NCBI RefSeq assembly: GCF_036227225.1
Contig: NZ_CP109444.1
Location: 5,251,501-5,315,500 of the forward strand
DNA: 64,000 nt
Direction of reading: 5' to 3'
Origin: Streptomyces sp. NBC_01478
GTDB lineage: Bacteria; Actinomycetota; Actinomycetes; Streptomycetales; Streptomycetaceae
The notes below the pieces were generated by a model that made no database searches, was not told the origin of the DNA, and saw nothing but the letters and a program-made list of their open reading frames with translations. Positions 17,161-26,274 of the stretch are shown in pieces. Both the position numbers and the translations under genes were made by a program. Within the stretch, counting starts at the first letter, position 1. Each line of letters begins with the position of its first letter.

Positions 17161-17561
17161 CCGGCACGACCACCGCCGACGAGAAGCTCACCTGGCTCAT
17201 CGAGGGCCTCCTGGAGCGCACCCCGGGCGCACGGCACGCGCTCGTGCTGTCCCGCGACGGCCTGAAGCTGTGCCGGACGCCCGAACTCTCCGTCGACCAG
17301 GCCGACCAGCTCGCCGCGATCGCCGCCGGGATCCAGTCGCTGTCGCACGGCGCGTCGGTGGAGTTCGGGGACGGCAGCGGGGGTGTGCGCTCCGCGATGA
17401 CGGAGTTCTACGGCGGGGTGCTGTTCATCGTCGAGGCGGGTGAGGGCGCGCACCTGGCCCTGGTCACCACCGAGGACGCGGACGCGGGCCTGATCGGGCA
17501 CAACATGAGCGAGCTGGTCGAACAGCTCGGCGAGCACCTGCGCGCGGAACCGCGTACGTGA
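17157..17561 (+). CDS. cvnB: Roadblock/LC7 protein CvnB
   Basis: 134 aa. Roadblock/LC7 domain over nearly the whole length (WLIEGLLERTPGARHALVLSRDGLKLC, then AAIAAGIQSLSHGAS). Such proteins bind and regulate small GTPases, here CvnD. ATG overlaps the end of cvnA and its stop overlaps cvnC (GTGA), so the four cvn genes are translationally coupled. Confidence 0.93.
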   Translation: MTGTTTADEKLTWLIEGLLERTPGARHALVLSRDGLKLCRTPELSVDQADQLAAIAAGIQSLSHGASVEFGDGSGGVRSAMTEFYGGVLFIVEAGEGAHLALVTTEDADAGLIGHNMSELVEQLGEHLRAEPRT

Positions 17562-17905
17562 TGAGCCGCCCCGGCAGGGACGACTCACCCGACCGCCTCT
17601 ACACGCTCACCGGCGGGCGCGCCCGCTCCGGACCGGACAGCCCGTTCGACCTGGTGACCCTCGTGGTCGCCGAGTGCGATCCGGTGACCGGGATGCAGTC
17701 GGAGCACGCGGCGATCCTGCGGCTCACCGAACACCCCACGGCCGTGGTCGAGTTGGCGGCCGAACTGAGGCTCCCGGTGAGCATCACCAAGATCCTCCTC
17801 TCCGACCTTCTCGCGGCCGGCCGGGTCAGTGCCCGGCATCCGCGCAAGGCCGTGTCCGATCCCGACGTCCTGGAACAGGTGCTCGTTGGACTCCGCAACC
17901 TCTGA
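17558..17905 (+). CDS. cvnC: DUF742 protein CvnC
   Basis: 115 aa. DUF742 domain (RLYTLTGGRARSGPD..FDLVTLV) with a winged-helix-like C-terminal half (VVELAAELRLPVSITKILLSDLLAAGRV). It starts at GTG 17558 (GTGATG) inside the end of cvnB and ends about 20 nt past the proposed start of cvnD. The family member in other conservons acts in the CvnA-D complex; its biochemical role is unknown. Confidence 0.92.
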   Translation: MMSRPGRDDSPDRLYTLTGGRARSGPDSPFDLVTLVVAECDPVTGMQSEHAAILRLTEHPTAVVELAAELRLPVSITKILLSDLLAAGRVSARHPRKAVSDPDVLEQVLVGLRNL

Positions 17906-18539
17906 CGCGCGCATCCCCTTGGGTGCCTCCGCCGACAACGGCCTGAAGATCGTGGTCGTCGGCGGCTTCGGCGTCGGCAAGACCACGCTGGTCCGCTCGG
18001 TCAGCGAGATACGTCCCCTCAACACCGAGGAGACGATGACGAAGGCCGGCGAGGCCGTCGACGACATCAGCGAGGTGCGCGGCAAGTCCGCGACCACCGT
18101 CGCCTTCGACTTCGGCCGCATCACGCTCGACGCCCGCAATGTGCTGTACCTGTTCGGCGCCCCCGGCCAGGAACGGTTCTGGTTCCTCTGGGACCGGCTG
18201 TTCTCCGGGACGCTCGGCGCGGTCGTCCTCGTCGACACCCGCCGGATCGACGACTCCTGGTACGCCATCGACCGCCTCGAACACCACGGCACCCCCTTCA
18301 TCGTGGCCTGCAACGACTTCGGCGGCCCGGCCTACGCCCCGCAGCAGATCCGCGAGGCCCTCGACCTCGACCCGCACGTCCCCCTCCTGGACTGCGACGC
18401 CCGCTCCCGCGCGTCCGCGAAGCAGGTCCTGATCACCCTGGTCGAGCACGTCAAGAACCAGCACACCAAGGGCCGTTACGACGGCCAGGGCCCCGCCCGC
18501 CTCCAAGTCCCCGCCCCCCACCAGGAGTTGGCCCTGTGA
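17886..18539 (+). CDS. cvnD: Ras-like small GTPase CvnD
   Basis: 217 aa. P-loop GGFGVGKTTLVRSV near residue 20, switch/G3 segment LFGAPGQERFWF, G4-like ACNDFG in place of NKxD, and a C-terminal helix. This is the GTPase of the conservon, regulated by the Roadblock protein. The start is uncertain: the frame has no ATG/GTG near the expected site, and TTG 17886, inside the end of cvnC, gives a normal N-terminus and length. The stop overlaps the GTG start of the first P450 by 4 nt (GTGA). Confidence 0.9.
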   Translation: MDSATSDARIPLGASADNGLKIVVVGGFGVGKTTLVRSVSEIRPLNTEETMTKAGEAVDDISEVRGKSATTVAFDFGRITLDARNVLYLFGAPGQERFWFLWDRLFSGTLGAVVLVDTRRIDDSWYAIDRLEHHGTPFIVACNDFGGPAYAPQQIREALDLDPHVPLLDCDARSRASAKQVLITLVEHVKNQHTKGRYDGQGPARLQVPAPHQELAL

Positions 18540-19741
18540 CCGCGCCCGTACCGCTGAGTGGACCCAGGTTCCAGACCGAACCGGCGCAGCTCTACCGGGA
18601 GATGAGGCGCGAGCACGGCGCCGTGACCCCCGTGGTGCTCGACGGCGACGTCCCGGCCTGGCTGGTGCTCGGCTACCGCGAGCTGCACCAGGTCACCGGC
18701 GATCCGGTGCTGTTCAGCCGGGACTCCGACCTGTGGAACCAGTGGGACGGCATCCCCGACGACTGGCCGCTGCTGCCGATGATCGGCCGTAAGCAGCCGT
18801 CGATCCTCTACACGGTCGGCGAGCGGCACCGCGAGCGCGTCGGCATGATCAGCGACGCGCTGGAGGCCGTGGACCCGTCCGAACTGCGGTCGTACACCGA
18901 GAAGTTCGCGGACGAACTGATCGACGGGATCTGCGCCAAGGGCGAGACGGACATCGTCGGCGACTACGCGATGCTGCTGCCGGTACGGGTCCTGGCCCGG
19001 CTGTACGGCTTCCGGGACGAGCAGGGTCCCGGTCTGGTGACCGCGCTCAACGACATGATCGACGGACGCGAACGCGCGATCGCCGGGCAGACCCATCTCG
19101 CCACGTCCATGGGGCGGTTGCTGGCCGACCGGAAGGACGATCCGGCCGACGACGTCGTGTCGCGGATGCTCACGCACCACTCCGGCTTCGACGACTTCGA
19201 GATCGCCCAGGACCTGATGGTGATGATGGCGGCGGGCCACCAGCCGACCGCCGACTGGATCGGCAACTCGCTGCGGCTGATGCTGACCGACGACCGGTTC
19301 GCGGCCTCCCTCTTCGGTGGCCGCAACAGTGTCGCCGAGGCGATGAACGAGGTCCTGTGGGAGGACACCCCGACGCAGAACGTGGCCGGCCGCTGGGCCT
19401 CCCGCGACACGCAGCTCGGCGGCCGCCGTATCCGCGCCGGCGACCTGCTGCTGCTCGGTCTCCAGGGCGCCAACTCCGACCCCCAGGTCCGCACCGACGG
19501 CTCCGCGCTCACCGGCGGCAACAACGCGCACTTCTCCTTCGGGCACGGGGAGCACCGGTGTCCGTTCCCGGCGCAGGAGGTGGCCGAGGTGATCGCGCGG
19601 ACCGGGATCGAGGTCGTACTGGACCGGCTGCCGGACATCGACCTGGCGGTACCGGCCGAGTCCCTGACGCGGCGGCCGTCGCCGTGGCTGCGGGGCCTGA
19701 CCGAGCTGCCGGTCCGCTTCACGCCGGTCCCCGCGCTCTGA
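18536..19741 (+). CDS. cvnE: Conservon cytochrome P450, CYP157-like, lacking ExxR
   Basis: 401 aa. P450 fold with an I-helix-like AAGHQPTADWIGNSL in place of the normal AGxxT, and heme-ligand motif FSFGHGEHRCPFPAQ with Cys near residue 341. The K-helix reads EAMNEVLWEDTPTQNVAGRW: the invariant ExxR of P450s is absent. Loss of ExxR is a known peculiarity of CYP157 enzymes in conservons, so this is a family trait rather than a mutation. Whether it is catalytic or a redox/sensing partner is unresolved. It overlaps cvnD by 4 nt and is followed by a second P450 after 109 bp. Confidence 0.9.
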   Translation: MTAPVPLSGPRFQTEPAQLYREMRREHGAVTPVVLDGDVPAWLVLGYRELHQVTGDPVLFSRDSDLWNQWDGIPDDWPLLPMIGRKQPSILYTVGERHRERVGMISDALEAVDPSELRSYTEKFADELIDGICAKGETDIVGDYAMLLPVRVLARLYGFRDEQGPGLVTALNDMIDGRERAIAGQTHLATSMGRLLADRKDDPADDVVSRMLTHHSGFDDFEIAQDLMVMMAAGHQPTADWIGNSLRLMLTDDRFAASLFGGRNSVAEAMNEVLWEDTPTQNVAGRWASRDTQLGGRRIRAGDLLLLGLQGANSDPQVRTDGSALTGGNNAHFSFGHGEHRCPFPAQEVAEVIARTGIEVVLDRLPDIDLAVPAESLTRRPSPWLRGLTELPVRFTPVPAL

Positions 19742-19840
19742 GTTCCGAGTTGCGAGTTCTGAGTTCCGGGTTCCGACCTTTGCCCGTCGGCCATGAGCCC
19801 TGTCCTGCCCTGTCCCGCCCTGCCCTGTCCTGCCCTGGAG
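19740..19840. repeat. Simple repeats between the two conservon P450 genes
   Basis: The 109-bp gap is mostly low-complexity: first GAGTTC-type units (19740-19777), then CCTGTCCTGCCCTGTCC-type units (19797-19837), followed by a GGAGGC ribosome-binding site 8 nt before the next ATG. No terminator-like hairpin is seen, so readthrough into the second P450 is likely. Confidence 0.75.
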
Positions 19841-19850
19841 GCGATCCCGT

Positions 19851-21086
19851 ATGAGCACCGGTACCGAAGAGACCCGTATCGTCCTGGACCCGTTCGTCGG
19901 CGACCTGGACGGCGAGAGCGCCAGGCTTCGTGCGGCCGGTCCGCTGGCCGCCGTGGAACTGCCCGGTGGCGTGCCCGTGTGGGCGGTGACGCGGCACGCC
20001 GAGGCGAAACAGTTGCTCACGGATCCGCGGCTGGTGAAGGACATCGAGGTCTGGGGTGCGTGGCGGCGCGGTGAGATCCCCGCGGACTGGCCGCTGATCG
20101 GGCTGGCGAACCCGGGCCGTTCGATGCTGACCGTGGACGGCGCCGACCACCGCCGGATGCGGACGCTGGTCGCGCAGGCGCTCACCCCGCGCCGGGTGGA
20201 GCAGATGCGGGAGCGGATAGCGAAGCTGACGGAGGGCCTTCTCAACGGAGTTGAGGCGGCCGAGGGTGAAGTCGTGGACCTGAAGGCGGAGTTCGCGTAC
20301 CCGCTCCCCATGTACGTGATCGCCGACCTCATGGGCATCGCGGAGTCCCAACTCCCGCGCCTGAAGGAGCTGTTCGAGAAGTTCTTCTCGACGCAGACCC
20401 CGCCGGCCGAGGTCATCGCGACGCTGACGGAGCTCGCGGGCATCATGGCGCAGACGGTCGCGGCGAAGCGCGCGGACCCGGGCGACGACCTGACGTCGGC
20501 GCTGCTCGCGGCCTCCGAGAACGGCGACCACCTCACCGACGAGGAGATCGTCTCCACGCTCCAGTTGATGGTGGCGGCGGGCCACGAGACGACGATCTCG
20601 CTGATCGTCAACGCGGTCGTCAACCTCTCGACGCACCCCGTCCAGCGCGCCCTGGTGCTGGCCGGCGAGGCCGACTGGTCCTCGGTGGTCGAGGAGACCC
20701 TGCGCCACTCGACGCCCACCTCGCACGTCCTGATCCGCTTCGCCACGGAGGACGTCCCGGTCGGCGACAAGATCCTCCCGGCCGGGGACGCGCTGATCGT
20801 GTCGTACGCCGCGATCGGCCGCGACGAGGAGGCCCACGGCCCGACGGCCGGCGACTTCGACATCACCCGCACCAGCGAGAACCGCCACATCTCCTTCGGC
20901 CACGGCCCGCACGTCTGCCCCGGCGCGGCGCTGTCCCGCCTGGAGGCGGGGGTGGCGCTGCCCGCCCTCTACGAGCGTTTCCCCGCCCTGGACCTGGCGG
21001 TCCCGGCGTCCGAACTCCGCAACAAGCCGGTGGTGACGCAGAACGACATCTTCGAGCTGCCGGTGCGGCTGACACCGGGCGACTGA
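19851..21086 (+). CDS. cvnF: Conservon cytochrome P450, CYP154-like
   Basis: 411 aa, complete class I P450: I-helix AAGHETTISLIVNAV, K-helix EETLR (ExxR intact), and heme loop FGHGPHVCPGAALSRLE. CYP157 and CYP154 pairs at the end of conservons are well known in Streptomyces. The intact residues suggest this is the catalytically competent partner; the substrate cannot be deduced. ATG 19851 has GGAGGC upstream. Confidence 0.9.
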   Translation: MSTGTEETRIVLDPFVGDLDGESARLRAAGPLAAVELPGGVPVWAVTRHAEAKQLLTDPRLVKDIEVWGAWRRGEIPADWPLIGLANPGRSMLTVDGADHRRMRTLVAQALTPRRVEQMRERIAKLTEGLLNGVEAAEGEVVDLKAEFAYPLPMYVIADLMGIAESQLPRLKELFEKFFSTQTPPAEVIATLTELAGIMAQTVAAKRADPGDDLTSALLAASENGDHLTDEEIVSTLQLMVAAGHETTISLIVNAVVNLSTHPVQRALVLAGEADWSSVVEETLRHSTPTSHVLIRFATEDVPVGDKILPAGDALIVSYAAIGRDEEAHGPTAGDFDITRTSENRHISFGHGPHVCPGAALSRLEAGVALPALYERFPALDLAVPASELRNKPVVTQNDIFELPVRLTPGD

Positions 21087-22289
<1,203 letters not shown>

Positions 22290-22321
22290 TCGCCGCACGG
22301 TCACACGGTTCTACGACGACG

Positions 22322-22357
22322 GAGGGCGCCCTGCGGATCAACCGCGGGCGCCCTTTG
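22322..22357 (+). terminator. serC terminator
   Basis: The stem AGGGCGCCC-TGCGG / CCGC-GGGCGCCCT with a short loop is followed by TTT. It lies 33 nt after the serC stop. Confidence 0.85.
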
Positions 22358-22690
22358 GGCTGTGGAGTCTGCGGCTCGACGAAGTTGGTCCGTCCTGGTC
22401 AGCCGCTCGGAGTCGACCGGGTTCGTTGAGAACGGACAGTCGGCTCCTCGGAGTTGGGCGGTGCGCGGGGGCGCTCGGTGGTCAACCGACGTATTTCGCC
22501 GACCTGCTGAAACGTGGCTCGGGTGGAGTGGGAGTCCCGCGAAGGAGTGTGGCGTTTCCCGCAGGACCGCGGTACGTCGGTCCGGAGCGCTGCTCGACAG
22601 GTGTCGCCTGAACGAGCTTTCTGCCGCTTGGAGTCTTGGCCTGCGTGGATGAGTTGCCGGGGGCCACGGACGACCGCCAGACGCTGTCCG
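22358..22690. other. Intergenic region without a recognised gene
   Basis: No frame in these 333 bp combines a start, an RBS and protein-like composition; codon-position GC is weak. It leads to the promoter of the secreted protein gene. Confidence 0.5.
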
Positions 22691-22691
22691 C

Positions 22692-22697
22692 TAGTGT
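22692..22697 (+). promoter_or_regulatory. -10 element of the secreted protein gene
   Basis: TAGTGT, 7 nt, then ATG 22705: leaderless pattern. No good -35 is visible. Confidence 0.5.
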
Positions 22698-22704
22698 CCT
22701 GAGC

Positions 22705-23562
22705 ATGACGAAGCGGGGGTGGCTGCTGGGTGCCGTGGCAGTGCTGGCGGCGGTCTGCGCCTCCGGTCCAGAACGCCCGGAGATCATCCGCACGGCGTCG
22801 GACCTCGGCCCCCTCCCGGCCGACCGCTACGGCTACACGCCGCAGGACCACCAACGATCGCAGCGGGCATCGGCGTTGCTGGTCCGGCAGTGCATGGCGG
22901 AGCGCGGCCACCCGGACTTCCCGCTCGACCCCCGCTACCCCAGCGACCCCGTCGTCGTCACCGCGGTCGGCACCGACTACGGCGCCCTGGATCTCGCCGC
23001 CGCCCGCCGCTGGGGCTACGGCTGGGACCCGGCAAAGCCTCTGGTCATCGAACCGAAGGGCCGCCGGATGACCAGCGCCGAGTACGCGGACCTCCCCGCC
23101 TGCAACGCCGAGGCGAACCAGCGGCTGCTGCGCGGCATCGACCTCAAACGGGACTGGCTCTACGCAGGTACACGGGCGATCGAGGTCGACAAGGCGGTCA
23201 AGCGCGACCCGCGCCTCCGCGCGGCGTGGGACGTGTGGTCCCGCTGTGTGGCAGCACAAGGGTTCACGCGCTACCCCGACCCCGTCGCGGCGTACACGGA
23301 CACCGCCTGGCAGCGGGGCAGCGACGGCAACACCCGGCATACGCAGCGCGAACGGGCCACCGCCGCCGCGGACGTCACCTGCAAGCGCCGCCACCACACG
23401 GCCGAACTCTGGCACTCCGTACGGGCGCAACAGCAGGCCGTGGACATCACACGGCACCGCGACCGCTACGCCGCCGGGCTGCGCGCGCTGCGGACGTACC
23501 GGGCCACCATCGCCGAGGTGCTGCGAAAGCTCGGCCAGCGGGGCGCCGACGCATCACCGTGA
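22705..23562 (+). CDS. Secreted or membrane-attached hypothetical protein
   Basis: 285 aa. Signal peptide at residues 1 to about 22 (MTKRGWLLGAVAVLAAVCAS); the Cys at the end is preceded by AAV, which is not a good lipobox, so lipidation is uncertain. The mature part is mostly polar and helical with four further Cys (QCMAERG, ACNAEAN, RCVAAQG, TCKRRH), spaced as two possible disulfides. Repeated CMxxxG/CVAAQG-type segments recall other Streptomyces secreted proteins of unknown function. ATG 22705 is chosen from the -10 element 7 nt upstream; a start at 22636 would place the signal peptide internally. I do not recognise a function. Confidence 0.75.
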   Translation: MTKRGWLLGAVAVLAAVCASGPERPEIIRTASDLGPLPADRYGYTPQDHQRSQRASALLVRQCMAERGHPDFPLDPRYPSDPVVVTAVGTDYGALDLAAARRWGYGWDPAKPLVIEPKGRRMTSAEYADLPACNAEANQRLLRGIDLKRDWLYAGTRAIEVDKAVKRDPRLRAAWDVWSRCVAAQGFTRYPDPVAAYTDTAWQRGSDGNTRHTQRERATAAADVTCKRRHHTAELWHSVRAQQQAVDITRHRDRYAAGLRALRTYRATIAEVLRKLGQRGADASP

Positions 23563-23616
23563 GTCCCGCGAGAGCCGACGGACACGTGGCCCGCTGCCCA
23601 GCCGACTCCGGCGGGG

Positions 23617-23796
23617 TCAGAACTGCTGGAGGAAGCCGTGCCAACTCTCGCGGGAGACAGTGAACAGAGGGCCGTCTTCCGGTTGCTTGCTGTCGCGGAC
23701 GGCGCGGCCGTGGGCTGCGGTGTCGGCGACCTCGACGCAGGCGTTCTCCTGCCCGGAGTACGAGGACTTCCAGAAGGGGCTTACAACCTTGGTCAC
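23617..23796 (-). CDS. DUF397 protein
   Basis: 59 aa: starts TKVVSPFWKSSYSGQENAC and has CVEVADT and GRAVRDSK, the DUF397 signature. GTG 23796 overlaps the stop of the XRE regulator (GTGA), so the two are made together. In Streptomyces such small proteins pair with XRE/DUF5753 regulators as an antitoxin-like or co-regulator unit in the WhiJ/AbaA family; the exact mechanism is not settled. Confidence 0.9.
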   Translation of the reverse strand: MTKVVSPFWKSSYSGQENACVEVADTAAHGRAVRDSKQPEDGPLFTVSRESWHGFLQQF

Positions 23797-24662
23797 GATG
23801 TGTCTTCCTTCAAGCTCCGCAGTACGCCCCGGATGAGCTTCGCGCTCGCGTCCGGTGTCAACGCTGACGATCGTAGTAGGTCGTATGCATTGGCGTAAGC
23901 GGCAAGATCCTCAGCCCCTTCAAGAACCGAGGTGCCTCGCAGGTTGTCCATGGCGACGGCTTCGACCGTCGGCTCCTCGTCGAAGCTGAAGGAGTAGAAG
24001 GCGGAGGAGTAACCGGCCAGGACTCCCGCGCTGAACGGCAGCACCTGCACGGTGACGTTCTTCCGCTTTCCGGTCTCAAGGATCGCGGACAACTGCTCCT
24101 GGTGAATCTCGACGCTCACCAACGGGTGCACGACGACACCCTCCCAGAGAATGACCGTGTACGACGCCCCGCCCTCGTCGATCTTCGCCTGCCGACCCAT
24201 CCGTACCTTCACCAGCTGGTCGACCCGCTCCGGTTCCAGGTAGTGGGGACCGCCTGCGATAACCGACTCCGCGTAGGCCGGAGTTTGCAGGAGTCCCGGA
24301 ACCGTGACCGGCTGCCACTCGCGGATGTAGGTCGCGTCATCCTCCAACGCGATGTGGTCGACGTAATCCGGCCGCAGGTGTGCGGCATGCTCAAGCCACC
24401 AGCCCCGGTTCTTCGAGTTCTTGGCCAACTCCTCCAGCTTGACGCGTACTTCCGGGTCCGTGACGCCGTACGCATCCAGCAGCAACCGCACTTCGATCAC
24501 GCGCGGGGTGGCGTGGCCACTCTCAACGCGGCTGATCCTGGCCTGACTTGATGCGATCACATCGGCGGCCTGCGGCTGGTCGAACTTGGCAGCCAGCCGG
24601 TACTGCCTGAGTGCCGTACCCAAGCGCCTGCTGCGCACCGTCGGCCGTCCACCTGCGGGCAT
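23793..24662 (-). CDS. XRE-family regulator with DUF5753 (WhiJ-like)
   Basis: 289 aa. N-terminal helix-turn-helix (about 12-70: LGTALRQYRLAAKFDQPQAA, ARISRVESGHATP), then a DUF5753 sensor-like domain (VPGLLQTPAYAESVI, VRMGRQAKIDE, VTVQVLPFSAGVLAG). ATG 24662 has GGGAGGG upstream and starts at the normal N-terminus. It forms a coupled pair with the DUF397 gene and is divergent from an RsbW-like ATPase, the usual whiJ-type arrangement in which such trios influence development. Two perfect palindromes in the shared promoter region are the likely operators. Confidence 0.92.
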   Translation of the reverse strand: MPAGGRPTVRSRRLGTALRQYRLAAKFDQPQAADVIASSQARISRVESGHATPRVIEVRLLLDAYGVTDPEVRVKLEELAKNSKNRGWWLEHAAHLRPDYVDHIALEDDATYIREWQPVTVPGLLQTPAYAESVIAGGPHYLEPERVDQLVKVRMGRQAKIDEGGASYTVILWEGVVVHPLVSVEIHQEQLSAILETGKRKNVTVQVLPFSAGVLAGYSSAFYSFSFDEEPTVEAVAMDNLRGTSVLEGAEDLAAYANAYDLLRSSALTPDASAKLIRGVLRSLKEDTS

Positions 24663-24720
24663 GGGCCCTCCCCTCTTCTGCGGCAACGATGCCACACCGA
24701 GCGTCAACCTCAGGGCTTCA

Positions 24721-24736
24721 TCACTCGATCGAGTGA
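24721..24736. promoter_or_regulatory. 16-bp perfect palindrome (operator 1)
   Basis: TCACTCGATCGAGTGA, perfect, in the divergent region between the XRE regulator and the ATPase gene, 59-74 nt upstream of the XRE start. Likely XRE-binding site for autoregulation. Confidence 0.6.
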
Positions 24737-24741
24737 CACTC

Positions 24742-24755
24742 ACGAATATATTCGT
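24742..24755. promoter_or_regulatory. 14-bp perfect palindrome (operator 2)
   Basis: ACGAATATATTCGT, perfect and AT-rich, 5 bp from operator 1. Its centre TATATT can serve as a -10 element on either strand, so a protein bound here would block both promoters. Confidence 0.6.
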
Positions 24756-24850
24756 CGATTCACATTGCGCAGGTCTCGAATCCACCCTTAGCTTCATGAA
24801 GGCGCCGCAGCGCAGCCCACCTTGACGCCACGTCAGGACGGAGTCCCCCC

Positions 24851-25270
24851 ATGCCCGCGTCCGAAAGCTTCCGCATCCCCAAACATCGAAGCCACGTCCC
24901 CGCCGCCCGCCAACGCGTCCGCAAGACCCTCGCGGACTGGGGCATCACCGATGAACTGGCCGACGCAGTCACCCTGTTGGCAAACGAACTCGTCACCAAC
25001 GCCGTGACCCACTGCCAGGTCTCCTACTCCCAGATCAAGGTCGAACTCGCCCTCAACACCGCGGAGTTGATCCTTGAGGTCTCAGACCCGGACCGGGACA
25101 GACTCCCCCGACCTCACGACTCGACCCCGGACGAGGAAGGCGGACGGGGCCTCGCGCTCGTCGCCGCGCTGGCCGACAACTGGGGATGCCGACAGGAGCC
25201 GTACGCGAAGTGCGTGTGGGCGAGGTTCGGTCTGGAGGGGGTTCAGACTCATGTTCCGGCGACTTTGTGA
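24851..25270 (+). CDS. RsbW-like ATP-binding protein (anti-sigma factor type)
   Basis: 139 aa. HATPase_c_2 domain: N-box LLANELVTNAVTHC near residue 45 and G-box GGRGLALVAALADNWG near 95. It resembles serine kinases that hold sigma factors or anti-anti-sigma partners, though no sigma gene is adjacent. RBS GGACGGAG precedes ATG 24851. Divergent from the XRE/DUF397 pair across the two palindromes, so probably co-regulated with it. Confidence 0.9.
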   Translation: MPASESFRIPKHRSHVPAARQRVRKTLADWGITDELADAVTLLANELVTNAVTHCQVSYSQIKVELALNTAELILEVSDPDRDRLPRPHDSTPDEEGGRGLALVAALADNWGCRQEPYAKCVWARFGLEGVQTHVPATL

Positions 25271-25385
25271 GGCGACGACCCGCCTGCTGACGCGCCCAAC
25301 TCCCTTGAGCGACAGGGAGCTTGCACAAGAAGTCCGGACGCCCGACCCCTACGTATGGCGACTCCCGCCCGTCACACTTCCTTAA
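25251..25385 (+). CDS. 44-residue small protein overlapping the ATPase gene end
   Basis: The ORF starts at ATG 25251, 20 nt before the ATPase stop, with GGAGGGGG about 9 nt upstream, better than many RBSs in this window. The product begins MFRRLCEATTRLLTRP and ends VWRLPPVTLP, basic and with no membrane segment. Overlap and RBS suggest co-translation with the ATPase. No family is recognised, and it could still be a chance frame. Confidence 0.5.
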   Translation: MFRRLCEATTRLLTRPTPLSDRELAQEVRTPDPYVWRLPPVTLP

Positions 25386-25463
25386 GACGGTCATCGCCCG
25401 CATCCCCGAACGTGTCTGTTAGCGTCCGCGCGACCCCTCGAAGATCCGCGACAGGAGACGCAG

Positions 25464-26168
25464 ATGCATATCACCCTCATCCTCGCGAGCGGCATCGCCT
25501 GGACGATCGTGTACATCGAAGCGATCCGAGTCGGGCTCCGCGAACGCACCTACGCCATGCCCGCCGTGGCGCTGGGCCTGAACTTCGCGTGGGAGTGGAC
25601 GTACGCGGTGCACAACCTGGCCTTCGACCCGTCGGTGCAGGGCGGCATCAACCTGGTGTGGGGCATCGCCGACGCCGTGATCGTGTACACGTTCTTCCGG
25701 TACGGCCGCGCCGAGTTCCCGTCGTTCGTCACGCCACGGATGTTCACCGGCCTGAGCGTGCTGCTGTTCGGGATGTCGTTCGCCGTGCAGTGGCTGTTCC
25801 TGGCGAAGTTCGGCGCGGAGGACGGGGCCGGCTACTCGGCGTTCCTCCAGAACCTGCTGATGTCCGCCCTGTTCATCTCGATGTTCGTCGCGCGGCGCGG
25901 ACTGCGCGGGCAGTCGGTGACGATCGCGGTGGCCAAGTGGCTCGGCACACTCGCGCCCACGATCCTCTTCGGCGCCATTCAGCACGACGGGTTCCTGCTC
26001 GGCCTCGGCGTCATGTGCAGCGTGCTCGACCTGGTCTATGTGTGGTTGTGCGTGGGGGCCAAGCGGGACGCTGCGGTGTTCGACCCGGCCCCGGAACGGC
26101 GCGCCGACGTGAGCTCGAGTGACGCCGGGGTGACGGATCGGGCCGACAGTGCCCCCATGGAGGCATGA
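25464..26168 (+). CDS. Seven-helix membrane protein, transmembrane terpene cyclase-like
   Basis: 234 aa with seven hydrophobic helices over about residues 3-205 and a charged tail. Helix 2 contains ALGLNFAWEWTYAVHNL, with a buried WEW Glu, and helix 7 has CSVLDLVYVW, with a buried Asp. This layout (seven helices, acidic residues in helices 2 and 7) matches Pyr4/PaxB-type membrane terpene cyclases of fungi and their actinobacterial relatives, which cyclise epoxidised or plain polyprenyl chains by protonation. No prenyltransferase or epoxidase gene lies next to it in this window, so a different role (membrane protein of unknown function) remains possible. ATG 25464 follows GGAGACGC. Confidence 0.55.
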   Translation: MHITLILASGIAWTIVYIEAIRVGLRERTYAMPAVALGLNFAWEWTYAVHNLAFDPSVQGGINLVWGIADAVIVYTFFRYGRAEFPSFVTPRMFTGLSVLLFGMSFAVQWLFLAKFGAEDGAGYSAFLQNLLMSALFISMFVARRGLRGQSVTIAVAKWLGTLAPTILFGAIQHDGFLLGLGVMCSVLDLVYVWLCVGAKRDAAVFDPAPERRADVSSSDAGVTDRADSAPMEA

Positions 26169-26274
26169 CCAGTCCGAGCACGAGCCCCGAGCTCGATCCC
26201 TTCCCAGCGGATCCGCACCAACCCCGAAGGGGAACTCGACCCTGCCACCGTCTGCAGCAGGCCGACCGGTCCCG

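Noticed and set aside
18476..20890. An 804-codon minus-strand frame opposite the two P450 genes
   Set aside because: Antisense shadow; the plus-strand genes carry heme and helix motifs.
22705..22790. A lipoprotein signal in the secreted protein
   Set aside because: The Cys is preceded by AAV, which lacks the small -1 residue usual in a lipobox; noted only as uncertain.
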